35,930 nucleotides of DNA from an uncultured Eubacteriales bacterium (GTDB lineage: Bacteria > Bacillota > Clostridia > TANB77 > CAG-508), in NCBI GenBank assembly GCA_902787685.1, contig CADAHH010000012.1, positions 1-35,930 of the forward strand. Direction: 5' to 3'. Position 1 is the stretch's first letter. Each line of letters opens with the position of its first letter. Below, one piece after another: positions 8,951 through 17,060 of the stretch. Made by a program: the position numbers and the translations under genes. The notes below the pieces were generated by a model. The model did no database searches. It was given only the letters and a program-made list of their open reading frames with translations, and was not told where the DNA came from.

Positions 8951-8979
8951 TTGACAAAAAAAAAGTTTTAATGGATAAT
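8951..8979 (+). promoter_or_regulatory. sigma-A promoter of glgP
   Basis: Perfect TTGACA (8951-8956), 17 bp spacer, GATAAT (8974-8979). The predicted start lies about 40 bp before the phosphorylase ATG. Confidence 0.75.
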
Positions 8980-9026
8980 ATCGAATAGGAAGAAATTGTT
9001 TAATTTACTAAGGAGGACAAATAAAA

Positions 9027-11606
9027 ATGTACGTGTTTAATAAAATAGTTGTAAAACCACAATTACCTAAAAGTATTAATAGATTAGATGAAATTGCAAA
9101 TAATTTATGGTGGAGCTGGAACTCTGAATTTCTAAGGCTTCTTAAAAGAATGGATAGAGATTTATGGGATATTGTTGAAAAAAATCCTGTAAAGTTTTTA
9201 AAGAGAGTTACTCAAGAAAAGTTAGAAAAAGCTGCTAATGATAGTAACTTTGTAAAAGAGTATGAAAAAGTTCTTAAAAACTATGAAGATTATATGAATA
9301 GCAAAGATACATGGTTTAACAAAAAATATCCAGATAATAAAGATGATTTAATAGCATATTATTCTGCAGAATATGGTTTAGATGAAACTATTCCTATTTA
9401 TTCTGGAGGTTTAGGAATTCTATCTGGAGATCATTTAAAGTCTGCCAGTGATTTAGGTATTCCTTTAGTTGGAATAGGTTTATTATATAAACAAGGATAT
9501 TTTAATCAAAAAATAGAAAGCTATGGAATTCAAAGATGTGAATATAATGGCTTAGAATTAGATGATATGCCTATTTTTCCTGTAAAAGATGAACAAGGCA
9601 ATGATTTCTTAATAAATGTTAAATTTAACCAAAAAGAAGTATTTTTAAAAGTATGGAAAATAAATGTAGGTAGAGTATCATTATATTTATTAGATTCAGA
9701 TATTGATAAAAACATTCCTGAAGATAGAGAAATTACATTAAAACTATATGGTGGAGATCAAGATATGAGAATTCGCCAAGAAATAGTTTTAGGAATGGCA
9801 GGAACAAAACTTCTTAAAGAATTAGGAATTAAGCCTACAATATATCATATGAATGAAGGACATTCAGCATTTTTAATATTAGAATTAATGAAAGATATAA
9901 TAGAACAAAAACAAGTATCTTTTGAAATTGCAAAAGATATTGTTAGCTCTAGAACAGTGTTTACAACACATACTCCAGTACCTGCAGGAAATGATATTTT
10001 CCCTCTAGAACTTATGGATAAATATTTTAAAAATTTCTGGCCAAGACTAACAATTGAAAGAGAAGAGTTTTTAAAACTTGGAATGAAGCCAACAGATGTA
10101 TTAGAACCAGGATTTAATATGGGAATTTTTGCATTAAAAATTGCTGGAAAGAAAAATGGAGTTAGTAAGCTTCATGGAGAAGTATCTAGAGAACTCTTTG
10201 GAGATGTTTGGCCAAATATAGCAGCAAATGAATCTCCAATTACATATGTTACAAATGGAATTCACACATGCTCATGGCTTGCTCAAAATTTAAAAGAGTT
10301 ATATAACAAGTATCTTACAAGCCCTACAACTCCTTACTGGCAAGATAAAATTTATTTAGATGAAACTTGGAAAAAGATAAAAAATATCCCAAATGAAGAA
10401 CTTTGGAATGCTCACATTGAAAGAAAAGAAAAACTAATAGACCTTATCAAAGAAAATACTACAAATAGATTAAGAAGAGCTGGAATTGCTTATGAAGAAA
10501 TTAGAGAAATAACAAATTCACTTTCTTCAGATGATTTAATTATAGGATTTGCTAGAAGATTTGCTACTTATAAAAGAGCCACATTAATATTTAATGACTT
10601 AGAAAGAATTACAGAAATTTTAAATGATAAAGATCGTCCTGTTAAATTAGTTTTTGCAGGAAAAGCACATCCAGCAGACAAAGAAGGACAAGATTTAATT
10701 AAGCATATTCATGAAATATCTATGAAACCACAATTTAGAGGAAAAATATTCTTGCTTGAAAATTATAATATAGCTATGTCTAGATATTTAATAAGTGGTG
10801 TTGATGTATGGCTTAATAATCCACGTAGACCAATGGAAGCATCTGGTACATCTGGTCAAAAAGCATCTGTAAATGGAGTTATAAACTTTAGTGTATTAGA
10901 TGGATGGTGGGCAGAAGGATATGATCAGACAAATGGTTGGATAATAGGAACAGATGCAGAATATACATCATATACAGAACAAGATATAGCAGACAGTGCA
11001 AGTATTTATAAAACTTTAGAAAACAAAATAATACCTATGTTTTTCAATAAACCACAGAAAAATGGTTATTCAGAAGAGTGGATGGAAACAATGAAACAAT
11101 CAATTCTAACTACAGGTGGAAAATATAGTACAGCTAGAATGCTTGTTGATTATACAGAACAATTATATATTCCTTTAATTAATCTATATAATAACCATTA
11201 TACAAATCTTGAAGATGCTGCAAGCTATTCACATTGGAAACATCAAATAAAAGCAAATTGGAAAGATATTACAATTGAACAATTAGAAAATCCAGAAAAT
11301 ATTAAAATTGATGCAGGAGAAAAGATTGAGGTTTCTTGTAAAGTAACTTTACCTAATATTGAAAAAGAAGACATAAGAGTAGAAGTATATTGTGGTAAGA
11401 TTTCAGATGATGGTAGAGTCGAAGATATCAAAATCGTCCCTATGAAATTAGTTGAAGAAGAAGCAGAATATAGACGTTATAAATACACTGCAAAAGTAGC
11501 TCTTACATCTGGAGGAAATTATGGATATACTTTCAGAGTAATGCCTACAAATAAGATGCTACTTGATAGTGAGAATTTGGATTTAGTTAAATGGATTGAA
11601 AAATAA
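9027..11606 (+). CDS. glgP: alpha-glucan (glycogen/maltodextrin) phosphorylase
   Basis: This 859-residue enzyme releases glucose 1-phosphate from the ends of glycogen or maltodextrin, using phosphate and pyridoxal phosphate. It belongs to the short GT35 type with a DUF3417-like N-terminus (LPKSINRLDEIANNLWWSWN). Landmarks are the IYSGGLGILSGDHLKSASDLG glycine-rich region, the HMNEGHSAF segment, and the pyridoxal phosphate lysine in GTSGQKASVNGV. The last roughly 120 residues form a beta-rich extension common in this subfamily. AAGGAGG lies 10 nt before the ATG and a strong promoter stands alone, so it is a single gene or the head of a glgP-rnhA pair. It indicates glycogen storage or use of maltodextrins in the cytoplasm. 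Confidence 0.95.
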   Translation: MYVFNKIVVKPQLPKSINRLDEIANNLWWSWNSEFLRLLKRMDRDLWDIVEKNPVKFLKRVTQEKLEKAANDSNFVKEYEKVLKNYEDYMNSKDTWFNKKYPDNKDDLIAYYSAEYGLDETIPIYSGGLGILSGDHLKSASDLGIPLVGIGLLYKQGYFNQKIESYGIQRCEYNGLELDDMPIFPVKDEQGNDFLINVKFNQKEVFLKVWKINVGRVSLYLLDSDIDKNIPEDREITLKLYGGDQDMRIRQEIVLGMAGTKLLKELGIKPTIYHMNEGHSAFLILELMKDIIEQKQVSFEIAKDIVSSRTVFTTHTPVPAGNDIFPLELMDKYFKNFWPRLTIEREEFLKLGMKPTDVLEPGFNMGIFALKIAGKKNGVSKLHGEVSRELFGDVWPNIAANESPITYVTNGIHTCSWLAQNLKELYNKYLTSPTTPYWQDKIYLDETWKKIKNIPNEELWNAHIERKEKLIDLIKENTTNRLRRAGIAYEEIREITNSLSSDDLIIGFARRFATYKRATLIFNDLERITEILNDKDRPVKLVFAGKAHPADKEGQDLIKHIHEISMKPQFRGKIFLLENYNIAMSRYLISGVDVWLNNPRRPMEASGTSGQKASVNGVINFSVLDGWWAEGYDQTNGWIIGTDAEYTSYTEQDIADSASIYKTLENKIIPMFFNKPQKNGYSEEWMETMKQSILTTGGKYSTARMLVDYTEQLYIPLINLYNNHYTNLEDAASYSHWKHQIKANWKDITIEQLENPENIKIDAGEKIEVSCKVTLPNIEKEDIRVEVYCGKISDDGRVEDIKIVPMKLVEEEAEYRRYKYTAKVALTSGGNYGYTFRVMPTNKMLLDSENLDLVKWIEK

Positions 11607-11608
11607 AT

Positions 11609-11717
11609 TTTTTGTCCCGCGTCAGCATATCGTTTTTTAAAATGCGTATGGTGGGTATCCCTAAAGGGGGAACCAGAGAATTTTAAAAAATGATGTGCGA
11701 TTAAACAGGGACAAAAA
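11609..11717. repeat. palindromic intergenic element, copy 1
   Basis: An 89 bp core (11619-11707) sits inside complementary arms TTTTTGTCCC (11609-11618) and GGGACAAAAA (11708-11717). The core itself folds: a T-rich/A-rich stem (about 11631-11642 with 11679-11690), then TGGT/ACCA around GGGTATCCCTAAAGGGGG. A second copy of the core lies at 12708-12794 within different arms. It lies between glgP and rnhA and may stop or process the transcript. Confidence 0.8.
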
Positions 11718-11743
11718 TTATTTTTATTATAAGGAGAAACAAA

Positions 11744-12175
11744 ATGCAAAAAGTAATTATTTACACTGATGGTGCATGTTCAGGAAATCCTGGTCCTGGT
11801 GGATGGGGAGCAGTAATGATTTCTGGAGAACATAAAAAAGAAATGTCAGGTGGAAGTAAAGATACAACTAACAATATAATGGAAATGACAGCAATTTTAG
11901 AAGCATTAAGAGCATTAAAACAACCGTGTGAAGTTGAGTTATACAGTGATAGTGCATATTGTGTAAATTGTTTTAATCAAGGTTGGATATACAACTGGAT
12001 AAAAAAAGGCTGGAAAACAGCATCAGGAGAAAAAGTTAAAAATCAAGAAATTTGGCAAGAAATTTATGATTTAACAAAAAAACACAAAGTAACATTTAAC
12101 AAAGTAAAAGGTCATAGTGATGTAGAGCTAAATAACAGATGTGATGAATTAGCAAGAAATGCGATACCAAAATAA
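11744..12175 (+). CDS. rnhA: ribonuclease HI
   Basis: This 143-residue enzyme cuts the RNA strand of RNA-DNA hybrids, removing R-loops and primers. All catalytic residues are visible: Asp9 in [14 protein letters not shown], Glu47 in [10 protein letters not shown], Asp69 in YSDSAYCV, His124 in VKGHSD and Asp134 in NRCDELA. The basic handle ([16 protein letters not shown]) is also present, so this is the classical type with full hybrid binding. AAGGAGAA lies before the ATG. A palindromic element separates it from glgP, and a strong terminator follows. Confidence 0.96.
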   Translation: MQKVIIYTDGACSGNPGPGGWGAVMISGEHKKEMSGGSKDTTNNIMEMTAILEALRALKQPCEVELYSDSAYCVNCFNQGWIYNWIKKGWKTASGEKVKNQEIWQEIYDLTKKHKVTFNKVKGHSDVELNNRCDELARNAIPK

Positions 12176-12177
12176 AA

Positions 12178-12209
12178 GGGGACAAAAAGAACCGGTACCA
12201 ATGGACCCA
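12178..12209. repeat. REP-like GGTACC-containing palindrome
   Basis: A GGGGAC...ACCGGTACCA...GGACCC segment follows the rnhA stop. It contains the self-complementary ACCGGT and GGTACC, similar to motifs repeated at 15623-15674 and 16008-16133. Probably a short or worn copy of the same family. Confidence 0.4.
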
Positions 12210-12211
12210 AA

Positions 12212-12238
12212 AAAGGCAGGAGCACAACTCCTGCCTTT
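12212..12238 (+). terminator. rho-independent terminator of rnhA
   Basis: Perfect 11 bp stem AAAGGCAGGAG (12212-12222) with CTCCTGCCTTT (12228-12238), CACAA loop. It would stop plus-strand transcripts from rnhA; the A-run on the left gives some function on the other strand for the SASP gene. Confidence 0.85.
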
Positions 12239-12320
12239 ATGTATTTATCATTTAAGATAAATGTATAAAACCAAGAATAATACCCCTGTCAAATACACAA
12301 GTTATTGAATATTTCTACAA

Positions 12321-12527
12321 TTATTTGTTAGCCATATTATTTTCAACTTGTTGAATCATTTTCTTAACCATATTTCCACCGATTCTTCCTGCATCTCTTG
12401 AAGATAAGTTACCATTATAACCATCTTTTAAAGTTACACCAACTTCGTTAGCAACTTCATATTTGAATCTGTTTAAAGCTTCTTTAGCTTCTGGAACTAC
12501 TTTTCTGTTACTATTTGAATTTGACAT
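12321..12527 (-). CDS. alpha/beta-type small acid-soluble spore protein
   Basis: A 68-residue SASP with both family signatures: KYEVANEVGVTL (around the GPR protease site) and GNLSSRDAGRIGGNMVKKMI. These proteins coat spore DNA, shift it toward an A-like form and protect it from UV and heat; they are degraded at germination as an amino-acid source. I chose the second ATG (12527) because AGGAGGTG is 9 nt before it and overlaps the first. Such genes are transcribed in the forespore by sigma-G. Its presence shows the organism can sporulate. Confidence 0.93.
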   Translation of the reverse strand: MSNSNSNRKVVPEAKEALNRFKYEVANEVGVTLKDGYNGNLSSRDAGRIGGNMVKKMIQQVENNMANK

Positions 12528-12650
12528 TTTCATTCACCTCCTGATTAAATTAGTATTTAATCGAAATAAATCGACAAAAGAAAAAAGAAATCTTTTTTCT
12601 AAAATTAGAATGTGCAAAAATTCAAAAAATAAACAGAAAAAAATTGGAAA

Positions 12651-12846
12651 TTTTCATTTTGGGACGGTCCTTTTTTGTAAAAATTATTATTGAAAAATAA
12701 CTAATCCGCGTCAGCATTTCGTTTTTAAAATCCGTATGGTGGGTATCCCTAAAGGGGGTACCATAGGATTTTAAAAATGATGTGCGGTTAAACAGGATTA
12801 GTTATTTACATAACATTTACAAAAAAGGACCGTCCCAAAATGAAAA
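12651..12846. repeat. nested palindromic element, copy 2
   Basis: Three palindromes sit one inside another. The outer arms (12651-12681 and 12816-12846) are a perfect 31 bp inverted repeat with GGGACGGTCC in the middle. Inside are 13 bp arms AAATAACTAATCC (12695-12707) and GGATTAGTTATTT (12795-12807). Inside these is an 87 bp core (12708-12794) nearly identical to that at 11619-11707. The right arm ends two bases before the asnB stop, so the whole element forms the 3' region of asnB. Confidence 0.85.
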
Positions 12847-12848
12847 AA

Positions 12849-14696
12849 TTATATTTCAATTCTTGGCTGATATTTTTCCAGCCACATATTTACTTGACAA
12901 AGATATGCCATTAATTGTGGGCCAGTCATTAATTGACCAAACCAGGGCCTTGAAAATGCTTTACCATCTGTATTTAAGATTTCTATTATATAATCTCTGT
13001 TTAGTAAATTATTAATTGGAGAATTTGTATTTTTCATTATTTCAGTTAACATTTGTTTTACAGTATTTAAATAAGTTGGATTATGGGTTTTAGGATATGG
13101 AGATTTTTTTCTTGTTACTATTTCTTCAGGAAGATAATTTCTCACCACATGTCTTAAAAGCCCTTTTTCTCTGCCTTTATATGCTTTCATTTCCCAAGGT
13201 ACATTATACATATATTGAACTAATCTATAATCACAAAATGGAACTCTAATTTCAAATCCATTTGCCATAGTCATTCTGTCGCCTCTATCAAGTAATGTTT
13301 GCATAAACCAATATGTTGTTAAATAAGTTATTTTACGTTTTTGGGAGGTTTCATAAGAATCGCAATCTAAAATTTGAACATTTGATAAACTTTGATTGTA
13401 TCTATAATCTACATATTGCTTTAAATTGATTTTTGAGGAAATTTCTGGGCGCAAAAGATGTTGTCTTTCATCTAATGCAATTGACCAAGGAAAAGTACCT
13501 GAACTTAGGGCATCTTCTCGGAAAAACCAAGGATATCCTGCAAATACTTCATCTGCACATTCTCCCATTATACTTACAGTTTTTTCTTTTTTTACTTCTT
13601 TACAGAATAAATATAAAGAAGAATCCACATCTGCCATACCTGGAACATCACGTGCAATCATTGCATCTTCTAATGTTTTTGCAAGTTCTGGAGTATCTAG
13701 CATAACTTGATGATGCTTAGTATAAGTAGATTTATTCATTAAATCAATATAGTAATTATCTGAATTTGGCTGAAAATCTGATTTTACAAAGTATTTATCA
13801 TTATCAATATAATCAACTGAATAAGTATCAAGAGGAGGTTCACCTTTTTCTTTTAAATAATCTGAAGCAAATTGGGTTATAATACTAGAATCAAGTCCGC
13901 CTGATAAAAATGTACAAATAGGTTTATCTGAAACGAGTTGTCTAGATATAGCATCTTTTAAAAGATATTTAACATTTGAGCAGGTTTCTTCAAAATCATC
14001 TAAATGTGGCTTAGATTCTAATTTCCAATATTCCTCTATATGAAGACCAGAGCTATTGTAAATAGCCATATGACCAGGCTTTATTTCAAAAACATTTTTA
14101 TAAATACTAGTACCTGGAGTATGAGCTGGACCAATTCCAAATAACTCAGATATTCCTTGAGAGTCTATAATTTTTTCAAAATTTGGATATTCAAAAATTG
14201 CCTTTAATTCAGAAGCAAAAATTAACCCTTGATCAAATTCTGTATAAAACAAAGGCTTTATACCAAAGTGATCTCTTGCTAAAAACAATTCTTTAGTTTT
14301 AGTATTCCAGACTGCAAATGCAAATATTCCATTTAATTTTTTTACAACATCTTTTCCAAAATGTATGTATGATTTTAATAAAATTTCAGTATCTGAATGA
14401 GTGTAAATTTCATAATTGTTTTCTAAGAGTTCTTTTTTTAACTCTTCAGTATTATATATTTGACCATTATATACTATTACGTATTCACCTAGTGAATATT
14501 TTTGAATCATAGGTTGTTTTCCACCCTCTGGGTCAATTACAATTAACCTTTTATGACCTAAAGCAACATTTGTATTAATATATTTTCCATCTTCATCAGG
14601 ACCTCTTTTTTGTAAGGTTTGTAGCATATTATTCAAAACCTCTTGTTTATTTGGTAATTCTTTTTTATAATTTACAAATCCAACAATTCCACACAT
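12849..14696 (-). CDS. asnB: asparagine synthase (glutamine-hydrolysing)
   Basis: This 615-residue protein makes asparagine from aspartate, ATP and glutamine. The N-terminal class II amidotransferase domain starts with the catalytic Cys2 (MCGIVGF) and keeps RGPDEDG and GHKRLIVID. The C-terminal synthetase domain has the ATP-binding loop FLSGGLDSS, followed by MGECADEVFAGYPW. Length is close to B. subtilis AsnO/AsnB. AAGGAGG lies 6 nt before the ATG. The promoter region has been altered by a 250 bp inserted element whose end makes up part of the -10 box. The 3' end lies against a large palindrome that may act as terminator. Confidence 0.95.
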   Translation of the reverse strand: MCGIVGFVNYKKELPNKQEVLNNMLQTLQKRGPDEDGKYINTNVALGHKRLIVIDPEGGKQPMIQKYSLGEYVIVYNGQIYNTEELKKELLENNYEIYTHSDTEILLKSYIHFGKDVVKKLNGIFAFAVWNTKTKELFLARDHFGIKPLFYTEFDQGLIFASELKAIFEYPNFEKIIDSQGISELFGIGPAHTPGTSIYKNVFEIKPGHMAIYNSSGLHIEEYWKLESKPHLDDFEETCSNVKYLLKDAISRQLVSDKPICTFLSGGLDSSIITQFASDYLKEKGEPPLDTYSVDYIDNDKYFVKSDFQPNSDNYYIDLMNKSTYTKHHQVMLDTPELAKTLEDAMIARDVPGMADVDSSLYLFCKEVKKEKTVSIMGECADEVFAGYPWFFREDALSSGTFPWSIALDERQHLLRPEISSKINLKQYVDYRYNQSLSNVQILDCDSYETSQKRKITYLTTYWFMQTLLDRGDRMTMANGFEIRVPFCDYRLVQYMYNVPWEMKAYKGREKGLLRHVVRNYLPEEIVTRKKSPYPKTHNPTYLNTVKQMLTEIMKNTNSPINNLLNRDYIIEILNTDGKAFSRPWFGQLMTGPQLMAYLCQVNMWLEKYQPRIEI

Positions 14697-14716
14697 AAAT
14701 AACCTCCTTGTTTTGT

Positions 14717-14745
14717 ATTATAGTTACAATTCTCAGTTTAATAAA
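14717..14745 (-). promoter_or_regulatory. probable asnB promoter at the MITE junction
   Basis: On the minus strand a perfect TATAAT (14722-14717) lies about 20 bp before the asnB start region. It is made of the target-duplication bases plus the last base of the inserted element. The -35 (TTTATT, 14745-14740) is weak and lies inside the terminal repeat. Inference only. Confidence 0.4.
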
Positions 14746-14971
14746 TATATATTTTATCATTCCGTTTGGTGTCGCAATTCTCTTATGTTCAATTATATAA
14801 TAAATTATATAATTGAACTGTATATGTGAATTGCTCCAGTCGCCCTTCGCTTACGCTTCGGTTTGCTGCCCATTGTTAAGGCTCTGCCTGTTACAATGGC
14901 AGTATGCAGTAGCTGCTCGCCTTACGCACTTCATTCTAAAATATATATTTATTAAACTGTGAATTGTAACT
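14722..14971. mobile_element. MITE-like element with 35 bp terminal inverted repeats
   Basis: The ends (14722-14756 and 14937-14971) are inverted repeats matching at 34 of 35 bases, beginning AGTTACAATTC. Both flanks carry TATTAT (14716-14721 and 14972-14977), a 6 bp target duplication. The 180 bp inside has no gene but is full of hairpins: a 15 bp perfect stem GTTCAATTATATAAT/ATTATATAATTGAAC, outer GCAATTC/GAATTGC, and CCATTGT/ACAATGG. Its centre is richer in G+C than the surrounding DNA. This fits a non-autonomous transposon moved by a transposase elsewhere. Confidence 0.8.
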
Positions 14972-15009
14972 TATTATATGCAAAAAATTAATTTTTGTGC
15001 ATTTAGAGG

Positions 15010-15038
15010 TTGACAAAAGTAAAAAAAGAGGGTATAAT
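15010..15038 (+). promoter_or_regulatory. sigma-A promoter of rpmF-secG
   Basis: Perfect TTGACA (15010-15015), 17 bp spacer, perfect TATAAT (15033-15038). Confidence 0.85.
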
Positions 15039-15116
15039 CTTATGGTACGAATTTTGAAGATTTGAAAATATGGAATAAATCACATATAATTTAACTTGTC
15101 AAGAGGAGGGATAAAA

Positions 15117-15305
15117 ATGGCACAACCAAAAAGAAGATGGTCAAAAGCAAGAACACATAAAAGACGTTCAACATGGAAATTAGAAGCACCTAAATTTGCA
15201 AAATGCCCAAATTGTGGTGAACCAGTATTACCACATACATTATGCTCAAATTGTGGATACTATGATGGAAAACAAATTATAGTAAAAAAAGATAACAATG
15301 AGTAA
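15117..15305 (+). CDS. rpmF: ribosomal protein bL32
   Basis: A 62-residue large-subunit ribosomal protein. The N-terminus (MAQPKRRWSKARTHKRRS) is the standard L32 start, and GAGGAGGG places the ATG at 15117, not the open upstream codon at 15096. A zinc ribbon of four cysteines (Cys30, 33, 43, 46; CPNCGEPVLPHTLCSNCG) marks the C+ zinc-binding form. The DUF177 gene often found just before rpmF is absent here. It shares a promoter with secG. Confidence 0.96.
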   Translation: MAQPKRRWSKARTHKRRSTWKLEAPKFAKCPNCGEPVLPHTLCSNCGYYDGKQIIVKKDNNE

Positions 15306-15323
15306 TCCCAAGGAGGAAAGAGA

Positions 15324-15572
15324 ATGCAAATATTAAAAGGTATATTAATTGTATTTTATTTTATAGTATGCTTAGCATTAATTATTCTTGCAATGATACA
15401 ATCAAAAGATGATGCAGGATTATCATCTACAATTACAGGATCAAGTTCAAATAACTTCTTTGAAAAAAACAAATTAAATACAAAAGAAGGAAAACAAAAA
15501 AAGTGGACAATTATTCTTGGAATTGTTCTAGTTGTATTATGCATTGGACTAGGAACAATATATACACTATAA
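15324..15572 (+). CDS. secG: preprotein translocase subunit SecG
   Basis: An 82-residue protein with two membrane helices (about residues 4-25 and 60-80) and a short loop carrying GLSSTITGSSSN, the SecG signature. SecG joins SecY and SecE in the export channel. AAGGAGG precedes the ATG, 18 bp after rpmF, so the two share a transcript ended by a terminator at 15587. Confidence 0.9.
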   Translation: MQILKGILIVFYFIVCLALIILAMIQSKDDAGLSSTITGSSSNNFFEKNKLNTKEGKQKKWTIILGIVLVVLCIGLGTIYTL

Positions 15573-15586
15573 TTAAAAGAAAAAAT

Positions 15587-15610
15587 AGGGTAGGAAACTA
15601 CTCTTTTTTT
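15587..15610 (+). terminator. rho-independent terminator of rpmF-secG
   Basis: AGGGTAG (15587-15593) pairs with CTACTCT (15598-15604), one G-T pair, GAAA tetraloop, then seven T. Confidence 0.85.
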
Positions 15611-15622
15611 GTTGTGTATTGT

Positions 15623-15674
15623 TGTCACTGGTACCGGAGAATTTTGACATAGTTATTGTCACCAGTACCGGAGA
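15623..15674. repeat. tandem GGTACCGG repeat
   Basis: Two 18 bp copies (15623-15640 and 15657-15674) of TGTCAC-NN-GTACCGGAGA differ only in the two middle bases and lie 34 bp apart. They sit right after the secG terminator. They share the GGTACCGG theme with the repeats at 12178 and 16008. Confidence 0.65.
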
Positions 15675-15687
15675 TTAATGGCAATAT

Positions 15688-15936
15688 TTATACATTGCTA
15701 AACAAAATTTTATCGACAACAATTCCACAAACAATAAACTCTACTGTAAAATAAAAGCTTAGTTTCACAATTGAAAGACCAATTTTATATAATAATATTG
15801 TATGTATAAATATAAGATTATAAGTTAAAATGAATGTTCCAATTATAGATATTATTAAAGAAAATATAATTCCATACTTCATAATTTTTAAATCGATTTT
15901 ATTTAAATTAACGAATATATTTTTTATTTTTTCCAT
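15688..15936 (-). CDS. small membrane protein of unknown function
   Basis: An 82-residue protein, starting at the ATG with AAGGAG 8 nt before it. A short basic N-terminus (MEKIKNIFVNLNKIDLKIMK) is followed by three hydrophobic stretches (about 22-42, 45-58 and 62-78). The order and spacing look like a small conserved clostridial membrane protein, but I cannot name the family. It is convergent with secG and divergent from the VanZ-like gene. Confidence 0.6.
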   Translation of the reverse strand: MEKIKNIFVNLNKIDLKIMKYGIIFSLIISIIGTFILTYNLIFIHTILLYKIGLSIVKLSFYFTVEFIVCGIVVDKILFSNV

Positions 15937-16007
15937 AGAATCAAACTCCTTATACAAATATGTTAACATAAAAAAGATAATAATTCAAAGGAAATAAATT
16001 ACAATTG

Positions 16008-16133
16008 GCAAATTGGGACCGGGTACTTTTTTGACAGTGCAAATTGGGACCGGGTACTTTTTTGACAAACAGGGAAATTAGTGATAAAATAGCGAAAAAC
16101 TGTTGATTTAAAAAAAGTACCCGGTCCCAATTT
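16008..16133. repeat. tandem plus inverted GGACCGGG repeat
   Basis: A 29 bp sequence containing TTGGGACCGGGTAC occurs twice in direct orientation (16008-16036 and 16039-16067, 31 bp period). A perfect 23 bp inverted copy lies at 16111-16133. The second and third copies can form a long hairpin with a 43 nt loop, ending 20 bp before the VanZ-like start. Two direct copies are too few for a CRISPR. Confidence 0.8.
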
Positions 16134-16152
16134 AACAAAGAAAGGAAAAGCT

Positions 16153-16623
16153 ATGAAAATAAATCTTTTACGAGCTATTTTAATTATTTTATTAATTTTA
16201 CAGATGTGGATTATTTTTGGTTTTTCTGGGCAAAATGGGAAAGAATCAGGCTCAATAAGCAGAAAAATTACAGAAGCGGTTACCAAAAATATTAGTTCTA
16301 TACAAAATTTAGAAAAAGAAGAAAAAGAAAAAGTATTAAGAAAAATAGAACATATTATAAGAAAGTTAGCACATTTTTCGCTTTACACTATAATAGGAAT
16401 TTTGCTAATGAGCTTAATGAGCACATATAAAATAAAGCAAAAAAATAGAATTGCTATAAGTGCAATTATTGGGCTTTTATATGCAATTTCTGATGAAATA
16501 CATCAAGCATTTATTCCTGGTAGAGGGCCACAAATAGGAGATGTGGGGATAGATTTTGCAGGTGTTATTATTGGGATTTTAATTATGTTTATGATTAGGC
16601 ACTTTTATTTAGGTAAGAAGTGA
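16153..16623 (+). CDS. VanZ-like membrane protein
   Basis: A 156-residue protein with about four membrane helices. The VanZ family pattern is clear: FGFSGQNGKESG near the N-terminus, RKLAHFSLYTIIGIL, then AISDEIHQAFIPGRGPQIGDVGIDFAGVIIG. VanZ of Enterococcus gives low-level teicoplanin resistance, but most VanZ-like proteins have no proven role. AAAGGA lies 6 nt before the ATG. A large repeat-made hairpin stands in its leader and could affect expression. Confidence 0.88.
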   Translation: MKINLLRAILIILLILQMWIIFGFSGQNGKESGSISRKITEAVTKNISSIQNLEKEEKEKVLRKIEHIIRKLAHFSLYTIIGILLMSLMSTYKIKQKNRIAISAIIGLLYAISDEIHQAFIPGRGPQIGDVGIDFAGVIIGILIMFMIRHFYLGKK

Positions 16624-16643
16624 GAGAGGAAAATAAGAGTTAG

Positions 16644-16733
16644 AACCGATTTAAAGTCTATTTACAAAAAGTGATAAATGAAGAACTTCAACAAGAGTTG
16701 CAAAAGTACAAGAACAACGAGAGTAAAAACTAG
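16644..16733 (+). pseudogene. 3' remnant of an unknown gene
   Basis: A frame with no start runs from just after a stop at 16641 to TAG at 16731. It reads NRFKVYLQKVINEELQQELQ and then a short charged tail, typical of the C-terminal helix of a protein. A strong terminator begins 12 bp later. The rest of the gene is gone. Family unknown. Confidence 0.35.
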
Positions 16734-16744
16734 GTAATGCTAGT

Positions 16745-16780
16745 CAAGGGGTGTTCGTTACTTAAGCCCCTTGTTTTTTT
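16745..16780 (+). terminator. rho-independent terminator
   Basis: CAAGGGG (16745-16751) pairs with CCCCTTG (16767-16773), 15 nt loop, then a T-run. It ends transcripts from the VanZ-like gene or the remnant after it. The first copy of the 76 bp repeat follows closely. Confidence 0.8.
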
Positions 16781-16794
16781 GCAAAAAAAAAAAA

Positions 16795-16870
16795 GAATAT
16801 ATGTCGTTACTCATATATTCGGTAGCAGTTAAATGGTTACGGCTATTCAACTACTGTATTTAAAGTATAA
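16795..16870. repeat. 76 bp repeat, copy R1
   Basis: It matches 17970-18045 at 73 of 76 positions. It contains hairpin GAATATATG-TCGTTACT-CATATATTC and a second weaker stem ending AACTACTG. Three sites that are T in R2 are C here (16826, 16840, 16843). A related 27 bp block follows downstream of each copy (16930-16956 here). Confidence 0.85.
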
Positions 16871-16998
16871 AAAATTTCAGAGGGTATTGATAGTAAGAAA
16901 AAAAGAAATTCAGTGTCATATATGCTTAAAAATGTGAAAAAGGGAAAACTTTTTGACAAATTAGGAAATGTATATAAAAAATTAAAGCAATAAATGTA

Positions 16999-17027
16999 TT
17001 GAAAAATAGAAATAAAGGTAGTATAAT
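16999..17027 (+). promoter_or_regulatory. promoter of the MazF-like gene
   Basis: TTGAAA (16999-17004), 17 bp spacer, perfect TATAAT (17022-17027). Confidence 0.7.
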
Positions 17028-17060
17028 TTAAACAATTTATATGAGAAAAGAGGGAATTTA

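Noticed and set aside
13426..13710. Plus-strand ORFs inside asnB
   Set aside because: These are antisense shadows of a fully conserved asparagine synthase.
16008..16067. Two direct 29 bp repeats, CRISPR-like spacing
   Set aside because: There are only two direct copies, a 2 bp gap between them and no cas genes. A third copy is inverted, which fits a palindromic repeat family better.
15999..16286. Minus-strand ORF over the VanZ-like start
   Set aside because: It covers the repeat array and the antisense of a well-supported gene. Its repeated peptide comes from the DNA repeat.
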